In this document: in pieces, positions 12,888 through 25,428 of the stretch
Layout of the letters: every line of letters starts with the position of its first letter
Position numbering within the stretch: position 1 is the first letter of the stretch
Assembly (NCBI RefSeq): GCF_021130785.1
Contig: NW_025777453.1
Coordinates: forward strand, 32,334 to 96,333
DNA: 64,000 bases
Direction of reading: 5' to 3'
Source of the DNA: Homalodisca vitripennis
Taxonomy: Eukaryota; Arthropoda; Insecta; Hemiptera; Cicadellidae
Translations under genes and position numbers: made by a program
The notes under the pieces: generated by a model
Told to the model about the DNA's origin: nothing
Seen by the model: only the letters and a program-made list of their open reading frames with translations
Database searches by the model: none

Positions 12888-12909
12888 TTAAATTACATTA
12901 AAATACAAA
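12888..12909 (+). repeat. 22-bp direct repeat flanking the Penelope-like element (right copy)
   Basis: Identical to 10243-10264; it marks the 5' boundary of the minus-strand element. The start codon of the element lies about 38 bp inside it, so the 5' leader is very short or truncated. Confidence 0.75.
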
Positions 12910-13306
12910 GAATATTGGTTTTGTAATGGAAATTGAAATTGCCCAAGTAAATTCAGAAAAATTATATTATGTCAATAACTTTAGAAAAGTGTATTATATT
13001 ATTTAACAGAATATTTTGAACATTGACATTAAAACGTCTTACACTTAATGTCATTAATAGGACGTTTACGTTTAGATATATGTTTTAATAATTATAATTA
13101 ATATTGTGATGTATTTCTTGTTAGTATCTTACACATTTTAATGAATGCTTCTATTGCAAAGTATGGAGTGATTCGTTTTATTGAGCTGATAAAAGTATTT
13201 TATTTATAGCCACAAATATATTGTATACTTTTTTAATGTATCAGATATAATGCATCAGATAATCATTTATTATTTCTTTATTGTAATTTACATTTTAGGA
13301 ATTTTA
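12910..13306. other. Noncoding tail of the left-only block
   Basis: AT-rich sequence from the PLE flank to the TTAA junction at 13303-13306. No gene, repeat end or motif is apparent. Confidence 0.5.
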
Positions 13307-14116
13307 AGGTAGATTAGTCTTTTAAGTTTTAGGACAATCAACATTAATAAAATTATGATGTAAATTAATTCTTAAAAATTAGTTAATACATAGTAATATT
13401 TTAAATTATTTTAATTTTTTTCTGCTGCTTAATAAGTATTATAGGCACCTACACTTTTCACAAATAAGGAATTTTATATATATTGCTCTATGTAACTAAA
13501 TTATTTATAAAAGTCTCCCATTATTAACTGTTTCATTTGATTGATTGGTAACTTAATGATTTTACAGGACATTCATATTCCCGAATTAAACAATCAACTA
13601 AAGGTATATTTTTTCACACGGATGAAAAGTATTCACGTAATTAAATTCGTAGGCGTGTTTCCATGGAGTGTTTTTTATTTAAAGGATTTAGTTTTAATGT
13701 AGCTTTTTAGCTCCATATTGTTCTTGGAATCCTATTTTTCCATTTCCAGAACTCCCGTGGTCAGATAGGCATGTATAATCATGATATGTAGCTTTCAAGT
13801 AGCACATCAGTAATGGCATAGTCAATTTAGCAAGCTTTTCTAATAAATATTTTATCTGAAAGGTCAGTTACTTCACTAAGAGAAAAAGAGGTTAAATATG
13901 TTTAGTAACTAGGAGTTATAGGTTTAATACTGATAATAATAATAAAAATACGTACTATCTAATAAAATGAATGACCTCCTGTAGAACAATGAATTAATTT
14001 AATGTCACGGTCACATAATTACTGACAGCGGGAATACGAATCTGAACATAAAACTCCACTCTGGTCGAGTAAACCGTGATGGCGAGTACTCGAACAACAT
14101 TACATGTTCTTCTCAC

Positions 14117-14180
14117 CAATGCAGTTCAATGGCACCGGAACAAAGAAGCCAGTCCCAAAACATCTGAGATTCTTTCTCAA
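14117..14180 (-). other. Conserved exon-like block, left-arm copy
   Basis: These 64 bp are almost identical to 53297-53360 on the opposite strand, with about 50 consecutive identical bases, in a region where the arms otherwise differ often. On the minus strand two frames are open, one reading LRKNLRCFGTGFFVPVPLNC, and a good donor follows (attg|gtgagaag). The acceptor AG present in the right arm is CG here, so if this was an exon the left copy has lost its 3' splice site. Identity unknown. Confidence 0.35.
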
Positions 14181-16267
14181 CGAAAAATTTGAATAATATA
14201 ATTTTAATTAAAATTAATTAACCCTATAAGCAGTCCCTTATTTTTTAAATGGAACAGAATCTGAAGAGTGATGTTTGATGGTTTAAGTAAAACATATGAT
14301 CCAAATAACTTATCACAAGTTATAAAATGGACAAGGTATAATGTTATAGTTTAATATTTTACAATAAAATTCGCCATAATATCATATTGGGTATATCTTA
14401 AGTGGTTTTCTTCACAAGAAAAAAATCACTACATAGACGTGGGTAGATTCTTAATTTATCCCTCTAATTAGTCTTGTTAATTGTGATATCCAACACTTAA
14501 ATTTACAAAGTTAGTGGCTTATAACACTTTTCATGTACAAGAAGAAAAACATTCTTATCTACTCTTTGAGATCATTCATAATTTTGAATTGTTTTTAATA
14601 CACAACAAAAGGTAAATTATAACTTATGAATGTGTGGTTTTCTAAATTCAATTAACAGTTGTGAATCATGGCTTGGCAACAAGTTTCTCACTAAACAAAG
14701 ACGTTTCATACTAAGTACACATTTCGTGTGCATCTGCTAGAACCAATTAGTCTCAGTTCTACATATTAAGTTGAGCAAACCCTTACCTTACACATTTTGC
14801 AGTACAGCTTCAACGCGCATCTATCCAACTTAACTGTATCCTTCATACCTAAAAATAATATAAACTCAACCATTTTTACTTTGAAGAATGTTATTAATAA
14901 CCGTTGTAACAATCGATTATTAATTTAAAAGTATCTATATTTCCGTGATATTTCTTTCGCAATACACAAAATTGTTTACAGTTTATATATATTTCATATA
15001 CCTCTACTTAATGCGATTTATACATTATATTGCGTAGAATACTTTGGCCAGAATATTAACTTTATTCGCCTCTGTGTAATCAAAACAGGTTGAAGATCAG
15101 AATGGGTTGGTATTATCTGTTTAGTAATATCTTCTTGTTAAATCCAAATTAAATATTATTAAGTCCAAACATAATTTATTAAATAAAAGTTAAATAAAAT
15201 AATGTTTTACAACAATAGTTTAGTAACATATTAGTTATATGTGGTGTTGTGATTAACACAAATATTTATTCAAAATGATGGACGTAATAATTTAAGATTT
15301 ACAAAATGAAACAACTTATTACAAATTTCAAAGTATGCATAACTAAAGACTGTTATATTTTTATTTATTCAAATAGCATAAATGATAATCTTAGTTTAAT
15401 TCTTATTTGTGTATTACATTGAGGCGTTATTGAGCATTAAGGTCAAAGCTGGGAGAAGATCATCATTTTAATTTTCGGAATTTAGTTCTGCCGAAACAGA
15501 TTTAGTATACATAGTTGACTATTTAGAGTGGCTTTTGCGGGATTAATTTATTTGTGGAAATTATGATTAAGTCTAGGGTACATTTAGTATTGTTTTATAA
15601 TTTTGTATGTAAATTTATGTATACTGTATATTCTTAAGTTGTATAAGACTCAGTATTTATAAGTAGGAGAAAAAAACTAAACATATAATTTACGATATAT
15701 ATTTAGGTTAGTATGATGCCTTCCGTAACGTACACAATAAAATATCCTTATATTAAATTCCGAAGACATTACATTTTTGCGTTGTTTCTTGTTCAATAAT
15801 ATGTTGCGTAAATTAAGTTATGTTTGGTTGTAAGAGAAACGTATTATATTAGTAATTTTTGTCTGCAAAATTTACGTTAGAAATTCTTTTCAAGATGGCA
15901 GACGATCATTGTAAAGTGTGTGTTTATTGCGTGTGACAAAAAGCATATTCGTTGAATTATTTAATTCCTTATTAAATTTCATTATGAATCAAATTAAATT
16001 GCATCTTTAAGCTCCAGTCAACAAAAAATTACCAAACATTAAAGTTTATTTGAATGAAACATAATATTAAATTTTACTTTTGAAACTACTCACTTTCTTT
16101 TTTAAATATATTTGTTGATGAAAAAACTATGGGTAAAACATACTGAATTGTTGAGGGTAAACAAAACACTAATTCAACATTTTTAACGTGCCATTTCATA
16201 TACATACGTACATAAATATATGTGACAGATACGGCTAAATACAAAATACTTGAATCGTAAAAAGTAA

Positions 16268-16340
16268 GGGCTCTGTGGTGTAGTGATAGCACACTCAACA
16301 GGCAAGTGAGAGATCCGGGTTCGAGTACCAGGGGAGCGAG
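16268..16340 (+). repeat. tRNA-like element (SINE head or pseudo-tRNA), left-arm copy
   Basis: It begins gggctctgtggtgtagtg, a good Pol III A box, followed by an anticodon-like arm (ctcaa-caggcaa-gtgag; loop centre GGC) and a B box, ggttcgagtac. The acceptor ends do not pair, so it is not a functional tRNA. The orthologous right-arm copy is at 51080-51151 on the minus strand, so it predates the outer duplication. Confidence 0.6.
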
Positions 16341-17943
16341 ACTCTTTTGATTCTATGTTTATTTAAAAATTAAGCTTTTTGACTTTTTGAATTGTGAATC
16401 TAAGCTATTATTTAATTGTAATATAAAGGTAAGAATTCGTTTAAGAGAGAAAAACCAAGACAGCAGACAAGGGAAATAGAGTGTGCTGTGACAAAACAGT
16501 CTGTTCATTGTAGTGTGGAGTGAAATTAGAAAATATCCAAAATTAATAAACTTTTTATTCATGAATATAATATATATTTACTTTAAGCTTAATTACATAT
16601 CGTTATGCATAGAACTGTAACTGTGATTTGCATTACATTGTACGTAAGATGCGTTTGTTTGTTCTAAATTGAATGAATGATCCCTAAGCATGTCTGTTTA
16701 TCTTCATTTGAGTCAAAAAGATATTACAAATTCCATGATAAACCAATTTTTCGTATTAAATATGATACCATGACACATTATTTCATTACTTTATACTACA
16801 ATGGAATATGAGGGAGCTATTTTACTTTTGAATTAAATAAAAGATTACAACGATACCTTTAAATCAAACACAGTTGCTAGATAACAACGTGGAATTACTT
16901 ATATTTCACAAACCTCTTATGGTTATTTTACGTAAGAAGTATTTGTTATAGAGTATTTTATCGTATAACAAAATTTTAAATTAAAAACAAATGATAGCTG
17001 TAACCAGCTGTGATAACTTATTTGTTTTAAGATCCTTCTATTTATATTATAGAAACATCAGCATTTTTGTGATATTGTCACCGGATATTGCCATATATGA
17101 AGAGAAAATTTTAGCACTTTGTTAGTAACAAATCTCTATGTCTTAACAATTAACTTAAATCTTATGAATTTCAATTTTTTACTTACTAAATACATACAAT
17201 TACGTTTAAACAATTTAAAGACTAACATTTCTCTAATTATTTTAAATTACCTACTAATACAACTATTTTCCTAAATGATGTGCCTCGTACTTTAGTACTT
17301 TTCATCACTAGTATCACGCCATCTAAGCAGTTCAAGCAAACCACGTACGTACCTTATTATTTGTATAATTAAGTTTTCTTTATCAGAATGTTGAGTTTAT
17401 TTCCAGTTCAACGTTCTCTTAATGCAGCATCTGAATTCTGACGCTTTTACAAACTTGCATCTTGGTATCTGGAGCCATGTTGGTCTGAAGACATGAGTTA
17501 CAATATTCTCATTGTCTCGCCAGTTCCACAATAATATTTAAACGAATTCTATCTTAACCAAGGAAAGAGATGATTTCTTCTATTTCATTACAGCTTTTCA
17601 AATTAGATTCTACAGTAAGATCGTTCTTCATTGTCACAGTAACTACGACTACCTTAATACGTCACTGTGTTTACACTAAATAGTATTTGAAAATATGTGA
17701 ATTTTAGGTAATACTGCCTCAATCAATTTAATACAGGTGACTTACCTGGACAAATCTGAATTAAATTTAATTTAATAGTTTCTTAAAGTAAATCTAGATT
17801 ATTCTACGAAAAATTTAATTAAAAATAAAATTCAAATGGAATTTTTTTTCCAGACAATATTCTGAGATAACTTTAATTTTTAATGTTTTAGTTCTTGTTA
17901 GTAGTGTTCAGTAACACGTGGAGAGACTAATAGCATTTAAAAT

Positions 17944-18078
17944 CTTAATCTGCCCCCTCCCATGTGCATCTGCCTCCTAAGAAGACCTTTTGAGGATATA
18001 CATATAGTTGGCACTAAAAAAGGTACAATGGTCAAGACAGAATTTGAACCTGTGTTGTCCTTTACAGATCTAAAGCTT
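17944..18078. other. Hyper-conserved block between outer arms (left copy)
   Basis: Compared with 48819-48949 on the opposite strand I find one substitution and one 4-bp indel over about 131 bp, far better than the surrounding arms. On the minus strand it contains a B-box-like ggttcaaattc after a possible anticodon arm (cttta-gatctg-taaag), so a tRNA-derived SINE is possible. On the plus strand a frame reads GTKKGTMVKTEFEPVL, but the 4-bp indel breaks that frame between the arms, arguing against a protein. Confidence 0.4.
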
Positions 18079-20800
18079 ACGCCGTCAGACCTCGGATTTT
18101 CCCGAGGAGATTTATTTAGGATGTGTTATTTACTTATAGGCAGAATAAAACTACACAAATTAAAACTTAACTGTCAACATAATAAAAAGCTATTGCAATT
18201 ACCGGTTATATGATACATGTTTTAATACACAACGGTGGGGGCGGTCAGGTTTCACCATTTACGTGCAATAATTATTTTGCAAATGAACCACAAAATGAGC
18301 ATCCCTCGCTTAATCTACGCCAATCTGCGACGTTTTTTCAGGAAATGGCTACATCACTAACTCTTTCATAAAATATATAAATAAAAGTAGTTTGGCATAA
18401 TTTTAAGTATTATTTACAGTAATAAAATCATTTATATCAACAGCCATAACACATTATGGTACATGAAAAACTGTTTTATTGCAAATGAAAGTAACTTAAT
18501 GTACATTTATCTCAATATAAAAGATAGCCATATATTATTTTTGCAGAGACCATCACTGATGCGTCAATAATGGTATTTCATTGTTACATGCTTTCTAATT
18601 TATTCAGTTTTTATTATAAGTTTGGACTTCCTTGGTTGTTCTCGATATTGTGCAGTATAAATAACACAATATAGTTTAATAATTTAGTTAAAAAGTGAAT
18701 TCAGATTATCTTTTTCATTACTCATACAGTTCAATACTGAAAAAGGTTTATCGAGTTTTTTATTTTATTGGAAATATATTGAGAATATTTTGCCAACAAA
18801 TTCCGTATCGAGAAATAAAAAACAACTTTGCATCAGCACAAATAATTGTATGCCTTTCTAGAAATATAACAAACACTTCACAATACAAAATTATGAAAGT
18901 AAAGTTTAATAGTAATTATAAATGTCTTATGTTCCCACTATTTGGAACAATTCAACGTTAAGCCTATAATATACAATTTACGTAATGTTGTGGTTTACGT
19001 AATTTAGTATGCTGCAGTGTTAATTGGCGTAACAATTTGATATTTATCCCAATCTATTTTACTAGATACTGCTTGTTGAGGAAATCTTTTGACATGTTCG
19101 TTTTCTTTGAAACATCAAGCCTTAAACACGTAAAAGATGATGGGAAGAGAAGTAACTAAAAGTCCACAAAAATATGGAAAATATCAGAAACAGCACACAG
19201 GGGAATATGATGAAAATGGACTGTGCTGAGGTCGCATCGGAAATGGCGTAAAAGTGTATATCTCAAACAAAACCTAAGGCTTGGAGAGTTGACTTTTAGG
19301 TAGCTTATTTCTTAACTCTCAACTTTCTCGATATAAATTATTTTTGAACGACTAGTGAGCAAACAAAATGTTTTATTTAAATAAATTTTATCCTAAAATA
19401 AATTCTTTGCCTTTAATGAAAGGTAAGTGAGCAGAGAATTATGTAAAGTAACCATTTCAATACGTCAGCGAGCCGAAGGCAAAGCTTAGTTTATCCAATG
19501 TAAAATATGTTTATTAAAAGAGAAGTGTATATATCAGTTTATGAATATATATCAGTTCCTTCACAAAAGTTGTATGTAGCTGAACATCATTTTCGGTGAT
19601 TACCAATGTTTATGGATGATTAGTAACGACAAACAAGACTATCTAAAATTTATGGTATTAGCATCATTAGATAAACCTTGGAAAATCTGCCGGAGGCAGG
19701 TATATTACAACACTAACCGGTAAAATACTATTGAGTTTCTTTGATTAAAGTTTTCTCAGTCAATACTCTACTTACTAACAACAACAGAAACTAAATTAAT
19801 TATGGAGGTACACTTTAGTGATAATATAGTTCGTTATTTTAAGCTTATTTTTGGAAGTTGAAGCAACACTTAATGATTTCCTTTTAACTGACCTTAAGTT
19901 CTTGTAACCAAATTGTTATATAAGTTATGCCGATACTCAAAGATCACTTATAAATCTAAATATCTTTATGTTCCCGGCAAAATTTTATTTTCAAATGTAT
20001 GTGGGAAATGAAGCTATACTGTTATGACGAGCACACATGTTGGTTCTGTTAACAAGTCCACTTAATAGTGCGTATCCCTGAAAGACTGTGTACTTATTTT
20101 TTTGAAACTGGTCTGATTAATACAATGCACTAGTTTAAATCTTTGTATTTAAGTTTAGTTTATAAATAACTGACTTTGTTTTTATTTATAGCAAATATGT
20201 GTAGGTACTCAACGGTATTTAAAAAATTATTTTTGTTAAGCAGGCAATATATCATGCAGAAATTACTACAACCTGTAAGTTCCATACATCCAAGTGAAAA
20301 CCATAGATATTTACCAATTTATCGGGAGACCACTAACCAAATCTGACGGAAGCACAAAATATTCGTTTCAAATAAATTAGTCTCACAAAAATAGATATTC
20401 CAACGATCAATCTTTTTAATACTTCAGTATCAAATTCAGTGAGATAACTGGAATCTATATCGAAAGTTGTTACAGGAGAAAAGGACATATCGTACTGTAG
20501 CACAAGACAGTAAGTTCTTACGATAAGGGTCGCTGCAATCTACCTCATGCATAAACATATGTGCGTCCGGTTTTTTATTTAATTTATAACATTCATGAAA
20601 GATGCATTCTATGAAGACAAAAAAAAGAAAACTCATTTTTATATCTCTAAAAATTTTAAAAGTAGAATATTTGTAACGCTTTAATGTAATCATTCTGACA
20701 GGAAAATATCAGAAATAATGTAAAAACTTTTAAATAAGTATTCGAGATACCAATTTTAAAAAGGACATAATTTTTTAAATATATATATATTAAAAACATG

Positions 20801-20806
<6 letters not shown>

Positions 20807-20848
<42 letters not shown>
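20807..20848. repeat. (TA)n microsatellite
   Basis: A pure TA run flanked by an imperfect inverted repeat (acaataatat before, atatgttattgt after). The right arm has a different, shorter TA tract at about 46220-46245, so this repeat expanded after the arms diverged. Confidence 0.95.
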
Positions 20849-20851
<3 letters not shown>

Positions 20852-22648
20852 ATTGTCATTTCCACAACTTATTTTTATACACAAACTATGAAAGTTTTCT
20901 ACCGTTACCTTCAATCGATTTCATGGCATCTGGTTATAAGATAACTTTAAAGTCTGCTTCAGATACTTACAGCAACTAGAGGAATAATAAAACAACACCT
21001 TCACTTTCGAGGCTTCACAGAAGACTTGTAAAATATCTGTGATCAGTTTTTTATGACATATTATTTGAAAAAAAAATGCCGATTCTACCAATTTATAACC
21101 TGAACTCCTCAGTTATTGAGTAAAAAGTGTAAACTTAACCTGTCGGTTGTAAGGTCCATGGTAAATTTTCCATCATTATCAGAATAGGATCTCTACAAAG
21201 TACTCAATAACAATACAATGGTTACTGGACAATAGCCAACCAACGCACAATATAGTTTCCAAAAGCCAGAGTATGACTATTTATGGCTCTATGAAGCGAC
21301 TGTCATTCTGAAACTCTAATTAAGAATATATTCTGCCGATATGCTTTATTTAGCAGTTCTGGACCAGTCAAGAGCAGTTGTTAGCAAGTTGGGCAACTGC
21401 GAAGAGGCAATAAAGTATCTGAATCGATACGCGAGGAGATTTATTGTATACGTTAAGAGAACCACAGAGTGTTCCAAATGTCTTCGTTGATTTTAGACTC
21501 ATTGTAGTTTTGGTATTTTAATTAGTTTTTATTTATAAACATAGCTCGTAATGTTTTATTCTTTATTCCATTTTCCAAATGTTAATTAAGATGAATATTT
21601 ATATATCTATTATTAAAAATAATTTACGATATGAATATAGCAGTAGAAAATTATTGCATATTTATTCAACCAATAACCATCTACGCTCATACTAATTCCA
21701 CCATATTATTCTTTAACTACTCAAAATCAATCTCTTTATACGATTTTGTCCCTGGCTTACTTTAAAAGTCATAACTATAATAATATCCCATATTTGATTT
21801 TTTCTCGTGTGGTTAATTTTTATTTTGTATTTTATTTCGTGTGGTTTAAATTTTATTCATAAACGTGTTAATGTACTAAAAGTGCGTCAGTATGTTAATT
21901 TATAACATCTAAAATAATTAGTTAATGGCATGACACATTAGCTTCGCCACAGAAGCAGTGGACGGCTTTTGTTTTACAAGGTCATTATTCTTTCTTTGTT
22001 ACCAGAGACACTTTGCCATTAGTTTCAGACTGTTTGTCTCACTGTCGGAAATCATTCTCTTTTACTCTGAAATAAATGATTCTTATCATCCATATGTTTT
22101 TGTGAATAGATATTAATGAAAAGGAAAGGACTAATGTAACAAAATATGATATTTATAATACATATTTACAGATTGTCCTATACTTCATCATTGCTATAAA
22201 ACGTTTTAAATATTTTGTTAAGAAACTTATATAACCGTTGAAAGAAATTTCATATCATGTTGAGTAAATTCTGTTTTGAGGGTGAGTTTAAAATAGAAAC
22301 TAATAAATATATCCACCTTACGAGAGATATAATCTCCACTTCCTCTATCTACTGACCTATGGCTTTTCATTCTTTTTGCTAATGTGAAATGGCCATAATC
22401 CCAACAAGAGCAAATTATGTATACATTACGGGATTGGAAATTATTAGTCAATGGGTGATTCTACTCTAAAGACTCATCAGTCTTAACGTTATCCACCTAA
22501 GGAATTTCCTTTGCACGGTCTTACTTTATATTACAACATCTATGTTATTTTGGTCACTATTATAAGTCACAATAATAAACTCAAGACTTAAGAAGTACGA
22601 TATCAGTAACAACAAGATCTAAAAAAATATCTATTATCACAAATGATC

Positions 22649-22649
<1 letters not shown>

Positions 22650-22693
<44 letters not shown>
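22650..22693 (+). repeat. (GT)n microsatellite
   Basis: About 22 GT units. The right arm has (AC)8 followed by a long (TA)n at the matching place (44192-44260), showing independent slippage after duplication. Confidence 0.95.
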
Positions 22694-22699
<6 letters not shown>

Positions 22700-22739
22700 A
22701 TATATATTGCCTCATTATGAATGACTCAAAAAAAAGGAA

Positions 22740-22786
22740 AAAACTCTAGAAATTTTAAGCTCCTCCGGGAAAATCCCTTCTTGTAA
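22740..22786 (-). mobile_element. 47-bp LINE-derived scrap (templated filler)
   Basis: This exactly matches the RT region of the LINE in the inner repeat (the complement of about 33041-33087), including the base (ctcctccggg) that differs in the nearer LINE copy (ctcatccggg at about 27730). The matching place in the right outer arm (near 44155) lacks it. It has no tail, no ends and no domain of its own, so it is a copied fragment rather than an insertion by the usual LINE route. Confidence 0.85.
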
Positions 22787-23667
22787 AACGGTATTAATTG
22801 ATGTTTAACTGAAAGGAATTTTTAAATTAAAAAATTTTTCAGAAATAAATTGTAACCTTCAACTTATTCAAGAGAAGAGAATACTTAATAATTTATGATA
22901 ACTAAGGATATGCAAACGACAAATTTTAAACACAGCAAGACTACAACTAATTATTACGTAAGTTGATTCTATGTGACTGTTCAAGCTCAAAACGGTGTCA
23001 CTGTTGTGTTATATTACAGTTTGTGAGTTTTAGCCTAAGCATAATTTCGTCCTAGAAATAACCTTATATGTTTCGGAAATGAAACAAATATACCGTGACA
23101 AATATATATATCATAATAAGGACCAAGAATTATGTTCTCCGTAAGTAAATTTGTATTTCAATGACCTCTTTTCATTAATATATACTTGTTCCTATTCCAG
23201 CTTATTATTTGACACTTTAGGCCTCTGCATAGGTAAGTTCACTTCAGTATTGGCAGATTTAAAGTATATTGCCAATTTAGTGTGTCCTCAATTATGTAAT
23301 GGTTTATATCTACATGTTTATTCAGAATCACTAATGATTTTTCAAAAGTTCCTCATATATTTCATTTTGTAATAATAAAACTTCTAAGTTGGGCAGCGTT
23401 TTAACTTTCAATGATTTTTTACATTACTTAACCTTCTTCTTTGTAATTTTTCTGACTAAAAATAATTATATAGTAAAACCTTATCTATTTCAGATATATT
23501 TCACTATTGGAAGAGTTAATTTTAAGCAATTGGATTTTATGATGTATGTTTGAAATAACAAACATTTATATAATAAATGGATAATTGTGAAAAGAAATCA
23601 TTGCCATATACACACAAAGAATACACACATGTAGTTTGGAAATTGCTAGATAATTTTAGAGCCAGTG

Positions 23668-24603
23668 TGGTGTGTCGCAGTATAAAGTTGAAGGAGGTGT
23701 TAAAATTATATAATAAAATAACTATAAATACTTAAATAATGATTTACCTTTAAAATAAAAATATATTTATAGGGAAAATACGGCTCAGTCCAGATAATAA
23801 GCTCATTTATTATGAAAAAGTTGGATTATTAGTGTTTTATTGCACGATACTTTATCGTTATTAGAATAACAATAAAACAATACATTTGATTTATGTTTAT
23901 TTAAATTATAAACATTTAAATTAATTTTTAAATATGTTGGCTACTTTAGAATAAATCACTGTAGTAACAACTAAGAAGTATATTCATACGGCTAAAAATA
24001 AAATATTTTTCTCAGATTTATCAATCTTATATAGTAAATACACAACCATATTCATAGTATATTATGAAGTCTAAATCCGATCGTAAGTAGATAAGTAAGC
24101 GCAGAGTGCCAATTTTATCTTGAAGTTAGCAGGAGTGTAATATTGGCAGCGACAATATATAGTTATATAATACGGTCATAAAATACTTTTGGAGTTTAAA
24201 GTTTTAGAATTTAAATAAATCGATAGGAAAATAAAATAAACGTGCATTGTCGCTGATTTCACCATTTAATAAGTGAGAAGAAGTCAAGCAAAACGTTTAA
24301 ATGGAAGGGGTTTTCTTGTAACAAATTGGCAAGCAGGAAACTGAGTATCACGAAGTGGAACGGATCTATTTAGAATAAGAACACACACTGTGTTTACAAG
24401 GCGAGAAGCGATCACACTAAACCAACATTACTTGGCAGGAAGTGTTGCTTTGTTATTCTGTTCGAGAGAGTATTTGAGTCAGTAAATCACTGAATTTCTA
24501 TCCGCAATATCTAAATTCAGAAAGCTATATCTCTCCGCAAGCATAACACTACTCATCCAAAATTTTAACTTTACTTACTCGACTATTATAATGTTTTTAA
24601 TAC
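23668..24603. other. Unique bridge between outer and inner inverted repeats
   Basis: No counterpart was found on the other side of the inner repeat. It is AT-rich with no gene seen; a slightly less AT-rich part at about 24290-24480 has no readable product. Confidence 0.5.
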
Positions 24604-25428
24604 TACCAACAAAACTCAAGAAATAATACGTCTTTAATGAAATCTCATCGCAGATATTTTAATTATATCACGCTATTATCAAGTAAGACGTAAAACAAAC
24701 ACTCAACACGATGTGTTTATGTTTAAAAACTGTGTTGTAAAAAACGTATAATGCAAGAATGAGCTCAAATCAATGTTATTCTTACTAATTGCAGATGTGT
24801 GAAATATAATTTGTTTCTTTACACGCACGGTAGTTATCAAACAAGCTGGCTTAAAGGGTTGGCATTTTAAATATTATTTTACCTCAAATCCCTCTAATTT
24901 CACATTTAAATAGTAGACCTCAACCATTCTAATTTTAATTTATCAAAAAGTGTTTCTGGTTACTTTTGTTGTTTGTTTGACAAAGAGATAAAGACAAAGT
25001 AAATAAGTGTTGTTAAACAGTACAATGTAAAGTTAATCGTATGACATTATTTGCTATGCGTTATCAACTTATTTAAAGGGGTTGAAAAATACATTCCTTT
25101 GTGCAACCCCAACGTCTAAACCTGGCACCTATGATAAAATATATATTTAAAACTTTTTACAATATATCTCAAAAAAACTTTATACTATGAAGAATCAAAT
25201 GGGTATTGGTAAAGTGAAGGCTTTCGTTACGACTTGTAATGGTGATTTTATGTTATTTTTTAATTAATTGTCATTAGGTTAGTGGTGAAAGATAAAGTTT
25301 AAATTAATTCACCTAATGGCATTAACGTTATTTTAACTTGGATACATTATTATAATATCTGTCAGTTACTTTGTAACTAATGATTTAAATATTGATTTCA
25401 ACTGACTGTTGAAGTCTCAATTAAACTA

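Larger units (their letters stand above)
467..13306. other. 12.84-kb left-arm-only block bounded by TTAA
   Basis: The outer arms align up to TTAA at 463-466 and resume after TTAA at 13303-13306, whereas the right arm has one continuous junction with a single TTAA at 54153-54156. The block is therefore either an insertion with a TTAA target duplication or a deletion in the right arm across a 4-bp microhomology. Its two ends show no terminal inverted repeats by eye and no piggyBac-type transposase is visible inside, so a right-arm deletion is the simpler reading. It contains a Penelope-like element and several palindromes. Confidence 0.75.
13307..23667. repeat. Outer inverted repeat, left arm, main segment
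   Basis: This segment is the reverse complement of 43262-54152 with many substitutions, small indels and different simple repeats. Anchors run along the whole length: 14117-14180 with 53297-53360, about 17280 with 49600, 17944-18078 with 48819-48949, about 19250 with 47630, 22227-22451 with 44580-44813, and about 23560 with 43380. In 22227-22451 I counted about 10 substitutions over some 220 bases; other parts look more diverged. The homology stops at gagccag (23661-23667). No intact gene is visible. Confidence 0.93.

Noticed and set aside
467..13306. A giant piggyBac-type (Teratorn-like) element defined by TTAA borders
   Set aside because: No terminal inverted repeats at the borders and no transposase or viral gene inside; a microhomology deletion of the right arm explains the same observation.
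16268..16340. Functional tRNA gene
   Set aside because: A and B boxes and an anticodon-like arm are present, but the acceptor stem does not pair and the copies are degenerate, so a SINE head or pseudo-tRNA is more likely.
16359..16562. 67-codon minus-strand frame resembling 50473-50661
   Set aside because: Similarity follows from the outer arm homology; indels break the frame and no motif is present.
18695..18961. 88-codon frame resembling a minus-strand frame at 47955-48149
   Set aside because: The arms are homologous DNA, but the frame is shifted by indels between them and the residues are those of random AT-rich translation.
22227..22451. 74-codon open frame (minus) with a similar 77-codon frame in the other outer arm (44580-44813, plus), suggesting a conserved protein
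   Set aside because: Comparing the two by eye, about eight differences change an amino acid and two are silent. This is the pattern expected without selection on protein. No domain is recognisable, so both were left out as genes.
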